Source: JADKCL01 sp046050405 (lineage in GTDB: Bacteria; Bacteroidota; Bacteroidia; J057; JADKCL01). From it: DNA of 28,030 nt. Made by a program: the position numbers and the translations under genes. The notes beneath the pieces are model-generated. The model did no database searches. It had not been told where the DNA came from and saw nothing but the letters and a program-made list of their open reading frames with translations. Shown piece by piece: positions 14,549 through 24,005 of the stretch. The stretch lies in NCBI GenBank assembly GCA_046050405.1, contig JBJOPY010000166.1:1-28030 (forward strand), in the 5' to 3' direction. Within the stretch, counting starts at the first letter, position 1. Every line of letters starts with the position of its first letter.

Positions 14549-16213
14549 CTACCGTTTCACGATTTTCCCCGACAGTATGCCGCCATCATTCCTCCGCAAT
14601 TCATAAAAGTAAATACCTGCGGCCAGATGCGCAGTCTGGAGGCTCATACCATGCGTGATGTAGGCTTGAAATACCCGGTGCCCGAAGGAATCATGAAGGA
14701 TCAGCAGGTCTTGAGCATCGGTGGTGATGCCTTTTAGAGAGATCGCCTCACTGAAGGGATTAGGATAAACAACAACCCCGGCTGGGCTCAACTCATTTGC
14801 AACGGAACTCGCGAGGGTGTCGCAGATGGAGGGCACCGTCGGCTGAAGTTCGATCTCCCCGAGAGGAGTCAGCGCCTGCCCCGTCAACCCCGGGTAGTCC
14901 GGCTCATAGAAATTGCACCGGAAGACCAGATTATTGGTCGGGGCACTCCCCTGAAAAAGAATCCCCGCGTTTGTCACAGGACTGACATAGCTCCACTGCG
15001 TCTGGCCGGAGGAGTCGATCTCGAAGAACTGCCCCTGGGTGCCGGTGGTGACCATGAACGACCCGTTGCGCAAGGGGTACACCCCGGAGATGTTGCTGCT
15101 GTAGAAGTCCGGCGGATTGTCCGCCGTGTATCGCCAATGCAGCGCCGCCGGCAGGAAGGCGGTGGAAGCGGGGACATCGTAGGTATTGGACAGGTTCAGG
15201 GGTGGCTCGACCATGTCGATGGAAGAGTAAGTCCCCGGTCGATTCAGCCCGTTGTTGAACACCAGAATCTTTCCGGCATTTGGATAGCCTTGGGGAATCC
15301 ACGTGGCATGATGCTGTCCGAAAAACACCTTTGTCGTGGGATTTCCCCGCTGGTAGGCCTGCGGATTCCCCCAGCGGTAGAGGAGGTCGCCACCCCTCCC
15401 GGAGTTGCCTCCCGCATGGGTGGCTGCCTCGGCAGTGGTCGTGCTGTGGTCGATGATCCACACTTCCCCCATCGTGTGGGAGCTGAGCAGAATCTGGTCA
15501 AGCCCGGGATGGTAATCAATGGCGTTCAGATGGATCCAATCCGGCGTGTTGGCCATCCCCGGGAAATAATTGATATTCACCAGCTCCGGATGGTCAGCCA
15601 CGATGGCATGATTCAGCCTGCTGCTGTCGAAGTGCTGAACCAGGTGATCCCACAACCTCCATTCCCAGACCAAGACGGCCGCATCCTGCCCCACTGGTTG
15701 CAGCTCCACCACCTTCTCGCTCCAGAGGTGCGACTGGGTGTAGCTGGAGTCCTTGCCATTCAGGATGGCTTCCTGACGGCTCCGCCGGTCCCAGACGATG
15801 CAGAGTATGTTGCCATTGGGCAGGGGCGCGATGTCATGGTGCATGCATTGGCTCGTATCGGAGAGGGTGTAATGCCAGAGGAGATTTCCATGCCAGTCAA
15901 ATCGTTCAATGATGCCGCCACTCCCCCCCTCATCGAATGTCGGATTGTTCAGCTGTCCCGTTCGCAGCAGGGAACCGTCCTCCAGCAAGAACGCCGACAG
16001 TGCCGGTTTATAGGTGGAGGAACTCCATCCATGCACCTCTTCCCCGCACTTGTCGATCAGATAGGTGGAGGTGGAGACCATGGGGGAGAATAGCACATAG
16101 CCATCCCGGTTCTCTGCCCCGTAGTGGGTCAGGCCTACCGTACCTTGTCCCTCCACTGAATTCAGCAGAAGGACGCATGCCAAGCCGGCGAACAATTGGG
16201 ATGAAGGCTTCAT
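14549..16213 (-). CDS. Secreted arylsulfotransferase-like protein with T9SS sorting domain
   Basis: The 554-residue protein has a signal peptide (about 1-22, to VEGQG). A beta-propeller related to arylsulfate sulfotransferases follows, with the family motifs CMHHDIAPLPNGNILCI, HLNAIDYHPGLDQILLSSH, GQHHATWIPQG and YPLRNGSFMVTTG. The histidines in these motifs are where ASSTs carry their sulfo-accepting His. The last 80 residues are a type IX sorting domain (VVVYPNPFSEAISLKG to IYFYELR..GKIVKR), so it is probably exported through T9SS and surface-attached or released. Its ATG overlaps the stop of the YHYH gene upstream (ATGA, 16210-16213), so the pair is translationally coupled. Sulfotransfer activity is not proven; many such propellers have unknown substrates. 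Confidence 0.85.
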   Translation of the reverse strand: MKPSSQLFAGLACVLLLNSVEGQGTVGLTHYGAENRDGYVLFSPMVSTSTYLIDKCGEEVHGWSSSTYKPALSAFLLEDGSLLRTGQLNNPTFDEGGSGGIIERFDWHGNLLWHYTLSDTSQCMHHDIAPLPNGNILCIVWDRRSRQEAILNGKDSSYTQSHLWSEKVVELQPVGQDAAVLVWEWRLWDHLVQHFDSSRLNHAIVADHPELVNINYFPGMANTPDWIHLNAIDYHPGLDQILLSSHTMGEVWIIDHSTTTAEAATHAGGNSGRGGDLLYRWGNPQAYQRGNPTTKVFFGQHHATWIPQGYPNAGKILVFNNGLNRPGTYSSIDMVEPPLNLSNTYDVPASTAFLPAALHWRYTADNPPDFYSSNISGVYPLRNGSFMVTTGTQGQFFEIDSSGQTQWSYVSPVTNAGILFQGSAPTNNLVFRCNFYEPDYPGLTGQALTPLGEIELQPTVPSICDTLASSVANELSPAGVVVYPNPFSEAISLKGITTDAQDLLILHDSFGHRVFQAYITHGMSLQTAHLAAGIYFYELRRNDGGILSGKIVKR

Positions 16214-17490
16214 TTGGCTACCACCACCTTGAAGGTTCTAAGGGCTGAAGGTGCCTTCACCTTCAAGAGATAGACCCCACTGGCGAGCGATCGGCCGTCG
16301 AAGACATTCACGGAGTTGGCGTTCAGGGGGAACTCCTCCACGATTGCACCATTGGAATTGAGAATGGTGCATGCCATCGCTTCGTGAGGGTCAGGATTGC
16401 CCACTAGGATGTTCAGCTGGCTGGACATCGGATTCGGATAGATGGAGACGTTCATTCGGGCGGGTTCTTCTCCGATGGAAGTACTGGGACTGTAAGGCGT
16501 GACCGCCTCGTTGATCACCACGAAACCGGACCCGGGGCCTGTATTGCCATCCCCGGGATATACTTCTCCGTAAAACGTGTGGCCGATGACGTAGGGGTAG
16601 ACCGGTTTGATATGGTAGCCGAATGTATCCGCCACCCAGTCAATGGTCGTGTGGTAGGTGTAGATGCCATTGGGATAATCCCTGGTGATGGAGAATCGTC
16701 CGTTGTGCGCATCCAAGTCTCCCCAGCCGGCCACGTACTCATAGTCCTCCACATATCCGCCCAGGGGAACGGAATCCAAGGCCGGCCCGTAATGCTCCGG
16801 CGACAATACAGTGCCATCGGGGAGGGTCGTTCGTCCGGTGATCTCTCTCAGCCGATAGCTGCTTCTGAGGCGGATGACCGCAGAATTTGTGTCCAAGGGA
16901 TCCGCATGGCCATAACCTCCGTAAATGGGGTAGTAATCGAATGCATAGCCGATCAGGGGGGATGCAACGGTGCTATCCTCGAAATCATACAGGCAGGCAG
17001 GGCTCACATGCGTATGGTACTCCCCGGAAGCATTGGGATGACCGATGCAGGAATCAAAGGTTTCCCCGAGCAGATGCTCCCAATACCACGCGTTTTGAAA
17101 CCATACCGAGGAATCCTGATAGCTCTTCGCATCCTTGGGATTGTAGATCGAGCATCCGTTGACCCAGAGTCCGATATGGCCATAACCCGGCGCAGTTGCC
17201 GGCCCCACATTGGGGATGGGATTCAGCCGGAACCGAAACTGGTAGTTCATGGGGACCGCAAACCATGGATTGTTGGGCCAGTCGTACTGGATGGGAATCC
17301 ATGAAGGGATGTCCTCGGTCTTCACATAGACATACGTTGCGGAGTAATTGACCTCCTGGACATTGGTCAGGGCACCGGCAAAGCCCGTGCCCGTGGTATT
17401 GATGTGCCAGCAACCGATGGCCGGGTGAAGTTGGGAGAATGCGACCTGCATCAAGGCTGCACTCCAGATGAGTAGCGCTATTTTTTTCAT
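16210..17490 (-). CDS. Secreted YHYH-domain protein with T9SS sorting domain
   Basis: The 426-residue protein has a signal peptide (KKIALLIWSAALMQVAFS). A YHYH domain occupies about residues 100-270: GHIGLWVNGCSIYNP, then DSCIGHPNASGEYHTHVSP, ACLYD, and PLIGYAFDYYPIYGGYG, here with YHTH in place of YHYH. The closely spaced His and Cys residues suggest a metal site, but the function of the family is unknown. A type IX sorting domain ends the protein (VSIYPNPMSSQLNIL to LRTFKVVVAK). The ATG at 17490 is preferred over a GTG two codons upstream. It is the first gene of a two-gene operon with the arylsulfotransferase-like protein, with a 4-bp overlap, so the two surface proteins are probably made together. 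Confidence 0.85.
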   Translation of the reverse strand: MKKIALLIWSAALMQVAFSQLHPAIGCWHINTTGTGFAGALTNVQEVNYSATYVYVKTEDIPSWIPIQYDWPNNPWFAVPMNYQFRFRLNPIPNVGPATAPGYGHIGLWVNGCSIYNPKDAKSYQDSSVWFQNAWYWEHLLGETFDSCIGHPNASGEYHTHVSPACLYDFEDSTVASPLIGYAFDYYPIYGGYGHADPLDTNSAVIRLRSSYRLREITGRTTLPDGTVLSPEHYGPALDSVPLGGYVEDYEYVAGWGDLDAHNGRFSITRDYPNGIYTYHTTIDWVADTFGYHIKPVYPYVIGHTFYGEVYPGDGNTGPGSGFVVINEAVTPYSPSTSIGEEPARMNVSIYPNPMSSQLNILVGNPDPHEAMACTILNSNGAIVEEFPLNANSVNVFDGRSLASGVYLLKVKAPSALRTFKVVVAK

Positions 17491-17685
17491 GTGCACATTT
17501 AGGATTTAGTTGATTGATCCCGCACTGACCAGTCCTCGGAAGGAAGGTGGAAGGAAGATTTCCGGGACGGATTCCCTTGCAGGGCATCCGTTCGCTTGCC
17601 ATCAGGCGCAGGCAGGATGCGAAGCCTGCAGCCATGGCGAGGAGACTCCTCGCGAGGCAGCCTCGGTTCAGCCACCGTGCCCCCT

Positions 17686-18648
17686 TCAACTACCTGTGAC
17701 GATCGCATAGTAGAGCGGCATACCGATCGAGATGTTGAACGGAAAGGTCAACCCCAGTGCCATGGGGATGAACAATCCCGGATTCGCCTTCGGAGCAGCC
17801 ATTTTCATCGCAGCCGGAACCGCAATGTAGGAGGCGCTCGCAGCCAATATCGCAAGGATGAACCTGTTCCCGACGCTGTCCGTTACCAGGTGGCTGGCGT
17901 ATGCCACCGCGCAACCGTTGATGGCGGGGATCACCAGGGCAAACAAGCTGAGGTACAGGCCATACTTCCTGAACGCCGAAAGCCGCTTGGCTGTGACCAT
18001 CCCCATTTCTAGGAGGAAGATCGCCAGGAAGCCCTTGAAGATGTCCGTGGTGAAGGGCTTGATGCCCTCCGCCTGCTTGCTGTTCGCGATGAGGCCCACC
18101 AACAGGCTCCCCAGGATCAACAATACACTCCCATTAATAAGCGAGTGTTTGACGATGGAAGGCAGGTTCAGCTTCTTGTCGGATTCCTTGTCGTACATGG
18201 ACATGAGGATGACTCCCACGATGATGGCGGGAGACTCCATGACGGCCATCACGGCGACCATGTGACCGCTGTACTGTATCTGCTGAAACTCCAGGAATAC
18301 CACTGCGGACACGAAGGTCACGGCACTCACGGAACCGTATGTCGCTGCGATGGCGCCTGCATCCTGGATGGATATCTTCCGCTTCAGGATGAAAAACGTG
18401 TAGAGCGGAATCAGCGAGGACACGAGGAGTCCGAAGAGGATGGAGGAATAGATCTCCGCCCCCAGCTCGCTATGGGCAAGCTCCTGCCCGCCCTTGAAAC
18501 CGATCGAGAACAGCAGGTAGAGGGAGATGAACTTGCTCGATGACTTGGGAATTTCGAGATCGCTCCGAACGAGAGTGGCCAAGATTCCCAGCAGGAAGAA
18601 GAGCAGCGTGGGATTGGTCATGTTCGTCACCAGTATCTGAAAATCCAT
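17686..18648 (-). CDS. SbtA-like sodium-dependent bicarbonate permease
   Basis: The 320-residue membrane protein belongs to the SbtA (DUF897) family, which takes up bicarbonate with Na+ in cyanobacteria. Features include NPTLLFFLLGILATLVRSDLEIP at the N terminus, LYLLFSIGFKGGQEL (48-62), YGSVSAVTFVSA (104-115), and the second inverted half with FKGFLAIFLLEMGM and an ASASYIAVPAAM stretch. About ten hydrophobic helices are visible, with the two halves resembling each other, as in SbtA. A regulatory SbtB (PII-like) gene is not seen next to it. In a heterotrophic Bacteroidota it could supply bicarbonate to carboxylases; this is inference. The gene stands alone. Confidence 0.88.
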   Translation of the reverse strand: MDFQILVTNMTNPTLLFFLLGILATLVRSDLEIPKSSSKFISLYLLFSIGFKGGQELAHSELGAEIYSSILFGLLVSSLIPLYTFFILKRKISIQDAGAIAATYGSVSAVTFVSAVVFLEFQQIQYSGHMVAVMAVMESPAIIVGVILMSMYDKESDKKLNLPSIVKHSLINGSVLLILGSLLVGLIANSKQAEGIKPFTTDIFKGFLAIFLLEMGMVTAKRLSAFRKYGLYLSLFALVIPAINGCAVAYASHLVTDSVGNRFILAILAASASYIAVPAAMKMAAPKANPGLFIPMALGLTFPFNISIGMPLYYAIVTGS

Positions 18649-19038
18649 CGTAGTTAATTATAGGTGAACAATTTAACCTGTCTATCCACAGGGTGCCCCG
18701 CGAGGAATCCCTCGCCGAACCCAGTTTTCCGGGCTGCAACTTAAGAAATCGAATCCAGAAACTGTCCACAACTGCCCACGAGGGGACGAAAAATCTCGTT
18801 CGCAGATGGGAATTCCTTCCCCTGGAACCCCTTGAAGCGAGGAAATTCGCCGGGCGAGGCATTCATCGCCTGGCACATCTTCTTTCAGATTTGTCCCTGC
18901 CGACCCTGTATTATAACCCGGAGCCGCGCATTCGAAGAGTCTCATCGGTCGGCACGTGATGGGGCGGAGGAATGGCTGGAGGGGGGACACTACATGGAGC
19001 CGGCCTCCCGTACCCTGTGCCACACCCACCGACCCAGG
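18649..19038 (-). other. Gene-free stretch between sbtA-like and DUF2231-like genes
   Basis: About 390 bp without a plausible coding sequence. Open frames here have Arg/Pro/Cys-rich, non-protein-like composition. I see no strong promoter box, RNA gene or repeat. Confidence 0.35.
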
Positions 19039-19530
19039 TCAGTCATCGTCCGACTCGACCTCCACGGCCGCTCCGCCCGCGTTTGAAGTCCCTGCGCTGA
19101 TTTCTGTGTGCCTGATCTGTCCGCCCAAGTAACCCGTCCGAACGGCCAGGCCAAAACTGACCAAGGAAACGAGCAAGATGACGGTCGCCATGGTTCTGGT
19201 CAAGGCTGACTTTCGGAGGGTCAGGAGAAGGCCGGCAATGGAGGCAAGGCCAAGCAACAGCATGCTCCCCAATGCGAACATGGCAAACTCCTCGTGCTGC
19301 TCGATCATGCCCTCCGCCACACCCTGAAGGCCCTCCACAGTCTCCTCCGCCCCCTCTCCGGTCAGATAGGCCACCGAGGCACCGATCGCCGAGAGGATGA
19401 AGACGGTGTAGGCCGCAATTTTGGTAGGGTTGCTCCTTGTCCACAGTGCCTGCGCCATGACGATGGCGCCCAGGATCGACCCGAAGATCGGAAGGTGTGT
19501 GATCACCAAATGGATATGTGCTGCATTCAT
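19039..19530 (-). CDS. DUF2231-like membrane protein
   Basis: The 163-residue protein has four hydrophobic helices and conserved His-bearing motifs: MNAAHIHLVITHLPIFGS at the start, LTGEGAEETVE after helix 2, MIEQHEEFAMFA before helix 3, and TGYLGGQIRHTE after helix 4. It ends in a short acidic tail (VEVESDDD). The pattern belongs to the DUF2231-type superfamily of small cytochrome-like or haem-associated membrane proteins, whose role is not established. It is related only distantly to the 4033-4518 protein, with which it shares the HxxxxHxP start and the late GG motif. A 7-of-8 promoter-like box GAACTTTG lies on the minus strand at 19548-19555. It has no operon partner. Confidence 0.75.
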   Translation of the reverse strand: MNAAHIHLVITHLPIFGSILGAIVMAQALWTRSNPTKIAAYTVFILSAIGASVAYLTGEGAEETVEGLQGVAEGMIEQHEEFAMFALGSMLLLGLASIAGLLLTLRKSALTRTMATVILLVSLVSFGLAVRTGYLGGQIRHTEISAGTSNAGGAAVEVESDDD

Positions 19531-19692
19531 TGTGCTATCATTTTATGCAAAGTTCGTCCAGGCCGCCTGGCTGCGAGATGAAGAATGTCATCTTGGGAGA
19601 TGATCTTTGCATTGCGCCGCCACTCCCGGATGAGATCTCCCCTCCAAGCGGATGATTCATGCCCGGGCTATCCTGCCCGCTGGATCCCATCG

Positions 19693-20496
19693 CTAATCCG
19701 GGATTTCATTCGGGAAGCGGACCAGGTCGCTGGACCGCTGTCTCAGGTCGGCGATGATGTGTGCCACATCGGTGTTTTCCTTGCGCTTCACCCACCATAC
19801 GATCAGGTTCTGCCACCATCCCGGGCGTCCGATCATATTGCCCAGCCGGGTCGCCTCTACGTCTTTTTCAGTGATGGCGTCTTGCAGCGCCTGACCCTCC
19901 AGGGCATGGAGCTTCTTGGCAAACTTCCATGCCTCGTCACGGGCGATCTTGATCCCGAATGAGAGGATCAGATCCTCCCCCACCATGTACTTCAAGATCC
20001 ATCCGAAACGCGGGCTGAGGCTCGACAGGTCATTCTTGATGTCATCCACCAGTGCATTCAAAATCTTGTTGATGGCAAAGAAATCATTTTTCAGGTGGCT
20101 GATTCCCTCGCCTGCCGAGGCTTCCGATGCGGCAATCCCCAGGTCAAGGTTGATATGCGCATTCATCCCCACCAGCAGTTCCTGAATGATCAGATGCGTG
20201 GGGAATCGCCCCGCGATACCGAACGCCACCCACCAGCACCGGCTGCATTTCTGCTTGTTTCGGTATTGATGAAGCGCTTCCAGGTAGCGATTTGCGAAGA
20301 TCACGTCGAGCCTTTCCATCCGGGGATTGTCTTCGAAGACGTCCCCTCGGGCGATGCCCTCCTTGACTTTCTCCGTCACGACCAGGTACAGGGCAGCGAA
20401 GATGCCCACCGGGTCATTCGTCTCTGAGGCCTGTTTCACGACTTCATCCAGCTGGGCGATGACTTCGTCGATTGTTTTTGCAGGGGTGTATTCCAT
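19693..20496 (-). CDS. DUF5995 family protein
   Basis: The 267-residue soluble protein has the DUF5995 core: PVGIFAALYLVVTEKVKEGI near the N terminus, MERLDVIFANRYLEAL, and FPTHLIIQELLVGMNAHINLDLG (about 104-126), the last with a conserved His pattern. A late FVRF-like tail is preceded by GMMIGRPG-type sequence, here NMIGRPGWWQNLIVWWVKRKE. The family is all-helical and of unknown function; the conserved His and Asp residues could bind a metal. No signal peptide is visible. A Cys pair (CSRCWW, around 84-89) is an additional feature. The neighbours are unrelated (DUF2231-like gene and uvrB) and the gene appears to be monocistronic. Confidence 0.78.
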   Translation of the reverse strand: MEYTPAKTIDEVIAQLDEVVKQASETNDPVGIFAALYLVVTEKVKEGIARGDVFEDNPRMERLDVIFANRYLEALHQYRNKQKCSRCWWVAFGIAGRFPTHLIIQELLVGMNAHINLDLGIAASEASAGEGISHLKNDFFAINKILNALVDDIKNDLSSLSPRFGWILKYMVGEDLILSFGIKIARDEAWKFAKKLHALEGQALQDAITEKDVEATRLGNMIGRPGWWQNLIVWWVKRKENTDVAHIIADLRQRSSDLVRFPNEIPD

Positions 20497-20740
20497 CCTT
20501 TAAATCGATAATTAATGTTGATGGGATCCAAGTTCGGAATAAAACCATCATCACGGACAGCCATGCCCAATTTTTGTGGATGATTCTCTTTCCTTGACTC
20601 GAGTTTTCCTTCAGGATGCCCCCGGAATCCTGCCAACCGCCGTCTTGTGCGGCAGCTGCACCTGACTGGCGGATGAACCCAGCCCCTCGCGAATGAATCT
20701 CAAGTCATCGTTTTCAACACCTTGGTTTCAGGGGGAGCAT

Positions 20741-22768
20741 TCACCGCGCCTTCATATCCTTGAGCATGGCTTGGTATCCGAACAATTCGTCACGGAGCCT
20801 GGCCGCCTCCACGAAGTTCAGCTCCTTGGCGGCGGCCTCCATGTTCTTGCGGAGCACCTTGATGCGCTCCTCCACCACAGGCACCGTCAGGTATTCTGCA
20901 TCATCCTCCCGGGCTACCCAGGTGGTGCGCTCTTCCTCCTCCTTCTCCATCTTCAGCCGCCGGCCGAGGGCGTTTCCGAAGACATCCACGTTCTCGCGAC
21001 GGATCGTTTGCGGCTGGATGCCGTGTTTTTCATTGTATTCCATTTGAATCCTTCGCCGGCGTGTCGTTTCATCCATGAGCAGTCTGATCGCGGGGGTGAT
21101 CTTGTCCGCGTACAGGATCACGCGCCCGCCCACGTTGCGGGCGGCGCGCCCTGCTGTCTGAATGAGTGCCTGCGCGGAGCGGAGGAATCCTTCCTTATCG
21201 GCATCCAGGATCGCCACCAGGGTCACCTCTGGCAAGTCCAGGCCCTCCCGCAGCAGGTTCACGCCCACGAGCACGTCAAACTTGCCCCCACGCAGGTCAT
21301 GCAGGATGTCCACACGCTCCAGCGAATCAACCTCGCTATGGATGTAGCGGCATTTGATCTTCAGTTCGGCCAGGTAGCGGGCCATCTCCTCCGCCATCCG
21401 CTTCGTGAGTGTCGTCACCAGCACGCGTTCATGGCGCTTGGCCCGCTCATCGATCTCATCCAGCAGGTCATCCACCTGGTTGATCAGGGGCCGGACCTCC
21501 ACCTCGGGATCCAGCAGGCCCGTCGGACGGACAATTTGCTCCACGACGACGCCACCGGAAGCCTCCAGCTCGTAGGGACTGGGCGTCGCACTGACGTAAA
21601 TCACCTGATTGACCATTCCGATGAACTCATCAAACTGCTGGGGACGGTTGTCCAGGGCACTCGGCAACCGGAACCCATTCTCCACCAGTACCATCTTCCG
21701 GCTGCGGTCACCGCCGTACATGCCTCGGATCTGCGGCACCGTTACGTGGCTCTCGTCGATGACCATGAGGTAATCCTCCGGGAAATAGTCCAACAGGCAA
21801 TAGGGCCTCGACCCCGCCTCCCTGAAGCTCAGGTAACGGGAATAGTTCTCGATCCCTGAGCAGTAGCCGAGTTCCCGCATCATCTCCAGGTCGAACTCCG
21901 TCCGGTCCAGCAGCCGCTGAGCCTCCAGGTACATCCCTACACTCTTGAAGTAGCTGACGCGCTCCATGAGTTCCGCCTGGATCTCCTTGATGGCGGTATG
22001 AAGGGCATCCTTGGGGGTGACGAAAAGGTTGGCAGGATAGATCGTATAGGCGGCCAGGGACTCCAGCTTGCGTCCGGTCTCCGGATCGAACGTCTGAATT
22101 TTCTCCACTTCATCCCCGAAAAACATCACGCGCAGTCCGTAGTCGTCATAAGCGGGGAAAACATCCACGGTATCGCCCTTGACCCGGAAATTTCCCCGCT
22201 TGAAATCGGAAGAGGTGCGGGAATAGAACAATTCCACCAGTTTGTTCAGGAAGCTGTTCAGGGAGATCTTCTCCCCTTCCTTGAAGCTCCAGATATTCGC
22301 CCTGAAATCCTCCGGACGCCCCATGCCATAGATCGCGGAGACCGAAGAGACGATGATCACATCCCTGCGACCGGAAAGCAAGGCGGAGGTGGCCCGCAGG
22401 CGGAGCTTCTCGATTTCCTGGTTGATGCTGAGATCCTTTTCTATATAGGTATTGGTGGCTGGGATGAAGGCCTCGGGCTGGTAATAATCGTAATAGCTGA
22501 TGAAATACTCGACCAGATTGTCCGGGAAGAAGGCCTTGAACTCTCCGTAGAGCTGTGCGGCCAGGGTCTTGTTATGACTCATCACCAGGGTAGGGCGCTG
22601 CACCTGCTGGATCACATTGGCGATGGTGAAGGTTTTGCCAGAGCCCGTAACCCCGAGGAGGACTTGATGGCGATCCCCGGACTCCAATCCTTCCACCAAT
22701 TGCCGGATCGCCTCGGGCTGGTCCCCAGCGGGCGAATAGGAGGATTTCAGTTCAAATTCTGTTTCCAT
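20741..22768 (-). CDS. uvrB: Excinuclease ABC subunit UvrB
   Basis: UvrB is the helicase-like damage-verifying subunit of nucleotide excision repair. It receives DNA from UvrA and recruits UvrC. The 675-residue protein has the family's usual length and all landmarks: YSPAGDQPEAI at the N terminus, Walker A GVTGSGKT, the beta-hairpin YYDYYQPEAFIP that clamps damaged DNA, motif II DESH, QTAGRAARN (motif VI), and the C-terminal UVR motif NFVEAARLRDEL that contacts UvrC. The ATG at 22768 gives the normal METEFELKSSYSPAGDQ start; an upstream TTG is ignored. The gene is monocistronic. Nothing in it looks unusual. Confidence 0.97.
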   Translation of the reverse strand: METEFELKSSYSPAGDQPEAIRQLVEGLESGDRHQVLLGVTGSGKTFTIANVIQQVQRPTLVMSHNKTLAAQLYGEFKAFFPDNLVEYFISYYDYYQPEAFIPATNTYIEKDLSINQEIEKLRLRATSALLSGRRDVIIVSSVSAIYGMGRPEDFRANIWSFKEGEKISLNSFLNKLVELFYSRTSSDFKRGNFRVKGDTVDVFPAYDDYGLRVMFFGDEVEKIQTFDPETGRKLESLAAYTIYPANLFVTPKDALHTAIKEIQAELMERVSYFKSVGMYLEAQRLLDRTEFDLEMMRELGYCSGIENYSRYLSFREAGSRPYCLLDYFPEDYLMVIDESHVTVPQIRGMYGGDRSRKMVLVENGFRLPSALDNRPQQFDEFIGMVNQVIYVSATPSPYELEASGGVVVEQIVRPTGLLDPEVEVRPLINQVDDLLDEIDERAKRHERVLVTTLTKRMAEEMARYLAELKIKCRYIHSEVDSLERVDILHDLRGGKFDVLVGVNLLREGLDLPEVTLVAILDADKEGFLRSAQALIQTAGRAARNVGGRVILYADKITPAIRLLMDETTRRRRIQMEYNEKHGIQPQTIRRENVDVFGNALGRRLKMEKEEEERTTWVAREDDAEYLTVPVVEERIKVLRKNMEAAAKELNFVEAARLRDELFGYQAMLKDMKAR

Positions 22769-22947
22769 GCTGCACCCTGCCAATCTTCGATTTCACAGTT
22801 CCCTCTCCGCATCCATTCGGGCAGGGTAAATTTAGGACTATTTCCCTTGCCCTCCGTGGCGGACCGACGGCACGGGTGATCCCATAGGACTGGAATCCTG
22901 GTGCGGGAAAAGGTGGATGATGGAGGACTCACCGGTCCGGGGAGGAT

Positions 22948-23664
22948 TTAGAACAGCCCGTCCTGGTTCAGCAATTCCAGAAACTCCTCCCTCCTGCTCT
23001 TGGAGATGGCCACCTGCTTGTTGCCGATGGAGATCACGTTGCCCTGCACAAAGTGGATTTTTTGCAGGTTCACGATGAAACTGCGGTGAACGCGCGCAAA
23101 ATGCTCGACGGGGAGGATCTCCTCCAAACGGCTCAGGGTGGCCAGGGTCACGATGCGGCCCTGGTCGGTATGGATGCGCACGTACTCACGCAAACCCTCG
23201 ATGTACTGGATTTCGCCGATGGCGATCTTGACGACCTTGTAGTCCGACTTCACGAAAAAGTAATCCCTGCGAACCTCGGGGGACTTCATGGCAGGGGGTG
23301 GCGGCCTCCGAAGCCCTTGCACCAGGAGCACGCGCCGGATGGCCTGGTCAAGGCGGACGGAATGGACAGGCTTGGGGACGAAGTCCACGGCCCCACAGTC
23401 ATAGGCAAATGCAGCCTGTTCGCGATGGCTGCTCAATACAATCCAATGCCGGTACTGTTCAGAAAGCCCTTCTACTTCCTCGTCCGTCAAGGTCTGGCCG
23501 TCCATGTCCAGGAGGAGGAGATCGGAACGCGCATCCTGGTACAATGCAGCGCCGGGTTTCGTGAACGAGAGGAAATGGGTGGAACCAGGAATCTGGGTAA
23601 GATGCGCCTCGAGCACTGTCTTAGCAGCGGCATCGGCGCTAAGGATGGCATAACTGAATTCCAT
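22948..23664 (-). CDS. LytTR-family response regulator
   Basis: The 238-residue protein has two domains. The N-terminal receiver (about 1-120) keeps the candidate phospho-acceptor Asp53 (DLLLLDMD), a Ser switch residue in IVLSSH and the Lys in PKPV, but the acidic pair normally in the first loop is reduced (ILSADAA), so phosphorylation may be weak or absent. The C-terminal LytTR DNA-binding domain (about 135-238) shows DYFFVKSDYKVVKI, IQYIEGLREYVRIHT, and FARVHRSFIVNLQKI. No histidine kinase gene is adjacent. It is transcribed divergently from the PqqD/ATP-grasp/decarboxylase cluster, across a 340-bp region, and is a candidate regulator of it. The ATG at 23664 directly follows a perfect -7 box. 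Confidence 0.9.
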   Translation of the reverse strand: MEFSYAILSADAAAKTVLEAHLTQIPGSTHFLSFTKPGAALYQDARSDLLLLDMDGQTLTDEEVEGLSEQYRHWIVLSSHREQAAFAYDCGAVDFVPKPVHSVRLDQAIRRVLLVQGLRRPPPPAMKSPEVRRDYFFVKSDYKVVKIAIGEIQYIEGLREYVRIHTDQGRIVTLATLSRLEEILPVEHFARVHRSFIVNLQKIHFVQGNVISIGNKQVAISKSRREEFLELLNQDGLF

Positions 23665-23669
23665 TGGAA

Positions 23670-23698
23670 CAAAGATAGGCATTGCCCGGAACATCCAA
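23670..23698 (-). promoter_or_regulatory. Putative promoter of the LytTR gene, possibly leaderless
   Basis: On the minus strand TTG (23696-23698), an 18-nt spacer and TATCTTTG (23670-23677), a perfect TAnnTTTG match. The box ends only 5 nt before the ATG, so the message would be essentially leaderless if this start is correct. Confidence 0.45.
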
Positions 23699-23948
23699 CC
23701 CGCACCGGAACGGGCTTGGGCACTCGGGAAACCAAGGCTTCCAGTTGCCATCCCTGACCGGAACACGGCCAGGGGGATGATCCAGAACCCCCAGCAATCC
23801 ATCCCCGACATCCTCCTTCCCTGAAATCCAGGTGTCCGTACCCGACGGACGGAGCCCCCATCCCTTCCTGCAAAGCCTGCCCGCTTGAACCCATTGGAAG
23901 GAGAATTCCACCTGAAGGTTGATGCCCTTCATCCATTCGTAGAACAGA

Positions 23949-23980
23949 TTTGAACATTCGCCGGGAGACCGCGTCCTTTG
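23949..23980 (+). promoter_or_regulatory. Candidate promoter of the PqqD-led cluster
   Basis: TTTG (23949-23952), a 20-nt spacer, then GTCCTTTG (23973-23980), which keeps the TTTG half of the -7 box but not the TA. The predicted start is about 19 nt before the ATG at 24006. The rest of the 23665-24005 intergenic region shows no other element I can support. Confidence 0.4.
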
Positions 23981-24005
23981 TAACATCACTGCAAATGTTA
24001 AGGTC

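Noticed and set aside
15137..16093. Open frame of 318 codons on the plus strand
   Set aside because: Antisense to the arylsulfotransferase-like gene.
20693..21859. Long open frame of 388 codons on the plus strand
   Set aside because: Antisense to uvrB, His/Leu/Gln-rich shadow composition, no family resemblance; uvrB is unmistakable.
21998..22879. Open frame of 293 codons on the plus strand
   Set aside because: Antisense shadow of the N-terminal half of uvrB.
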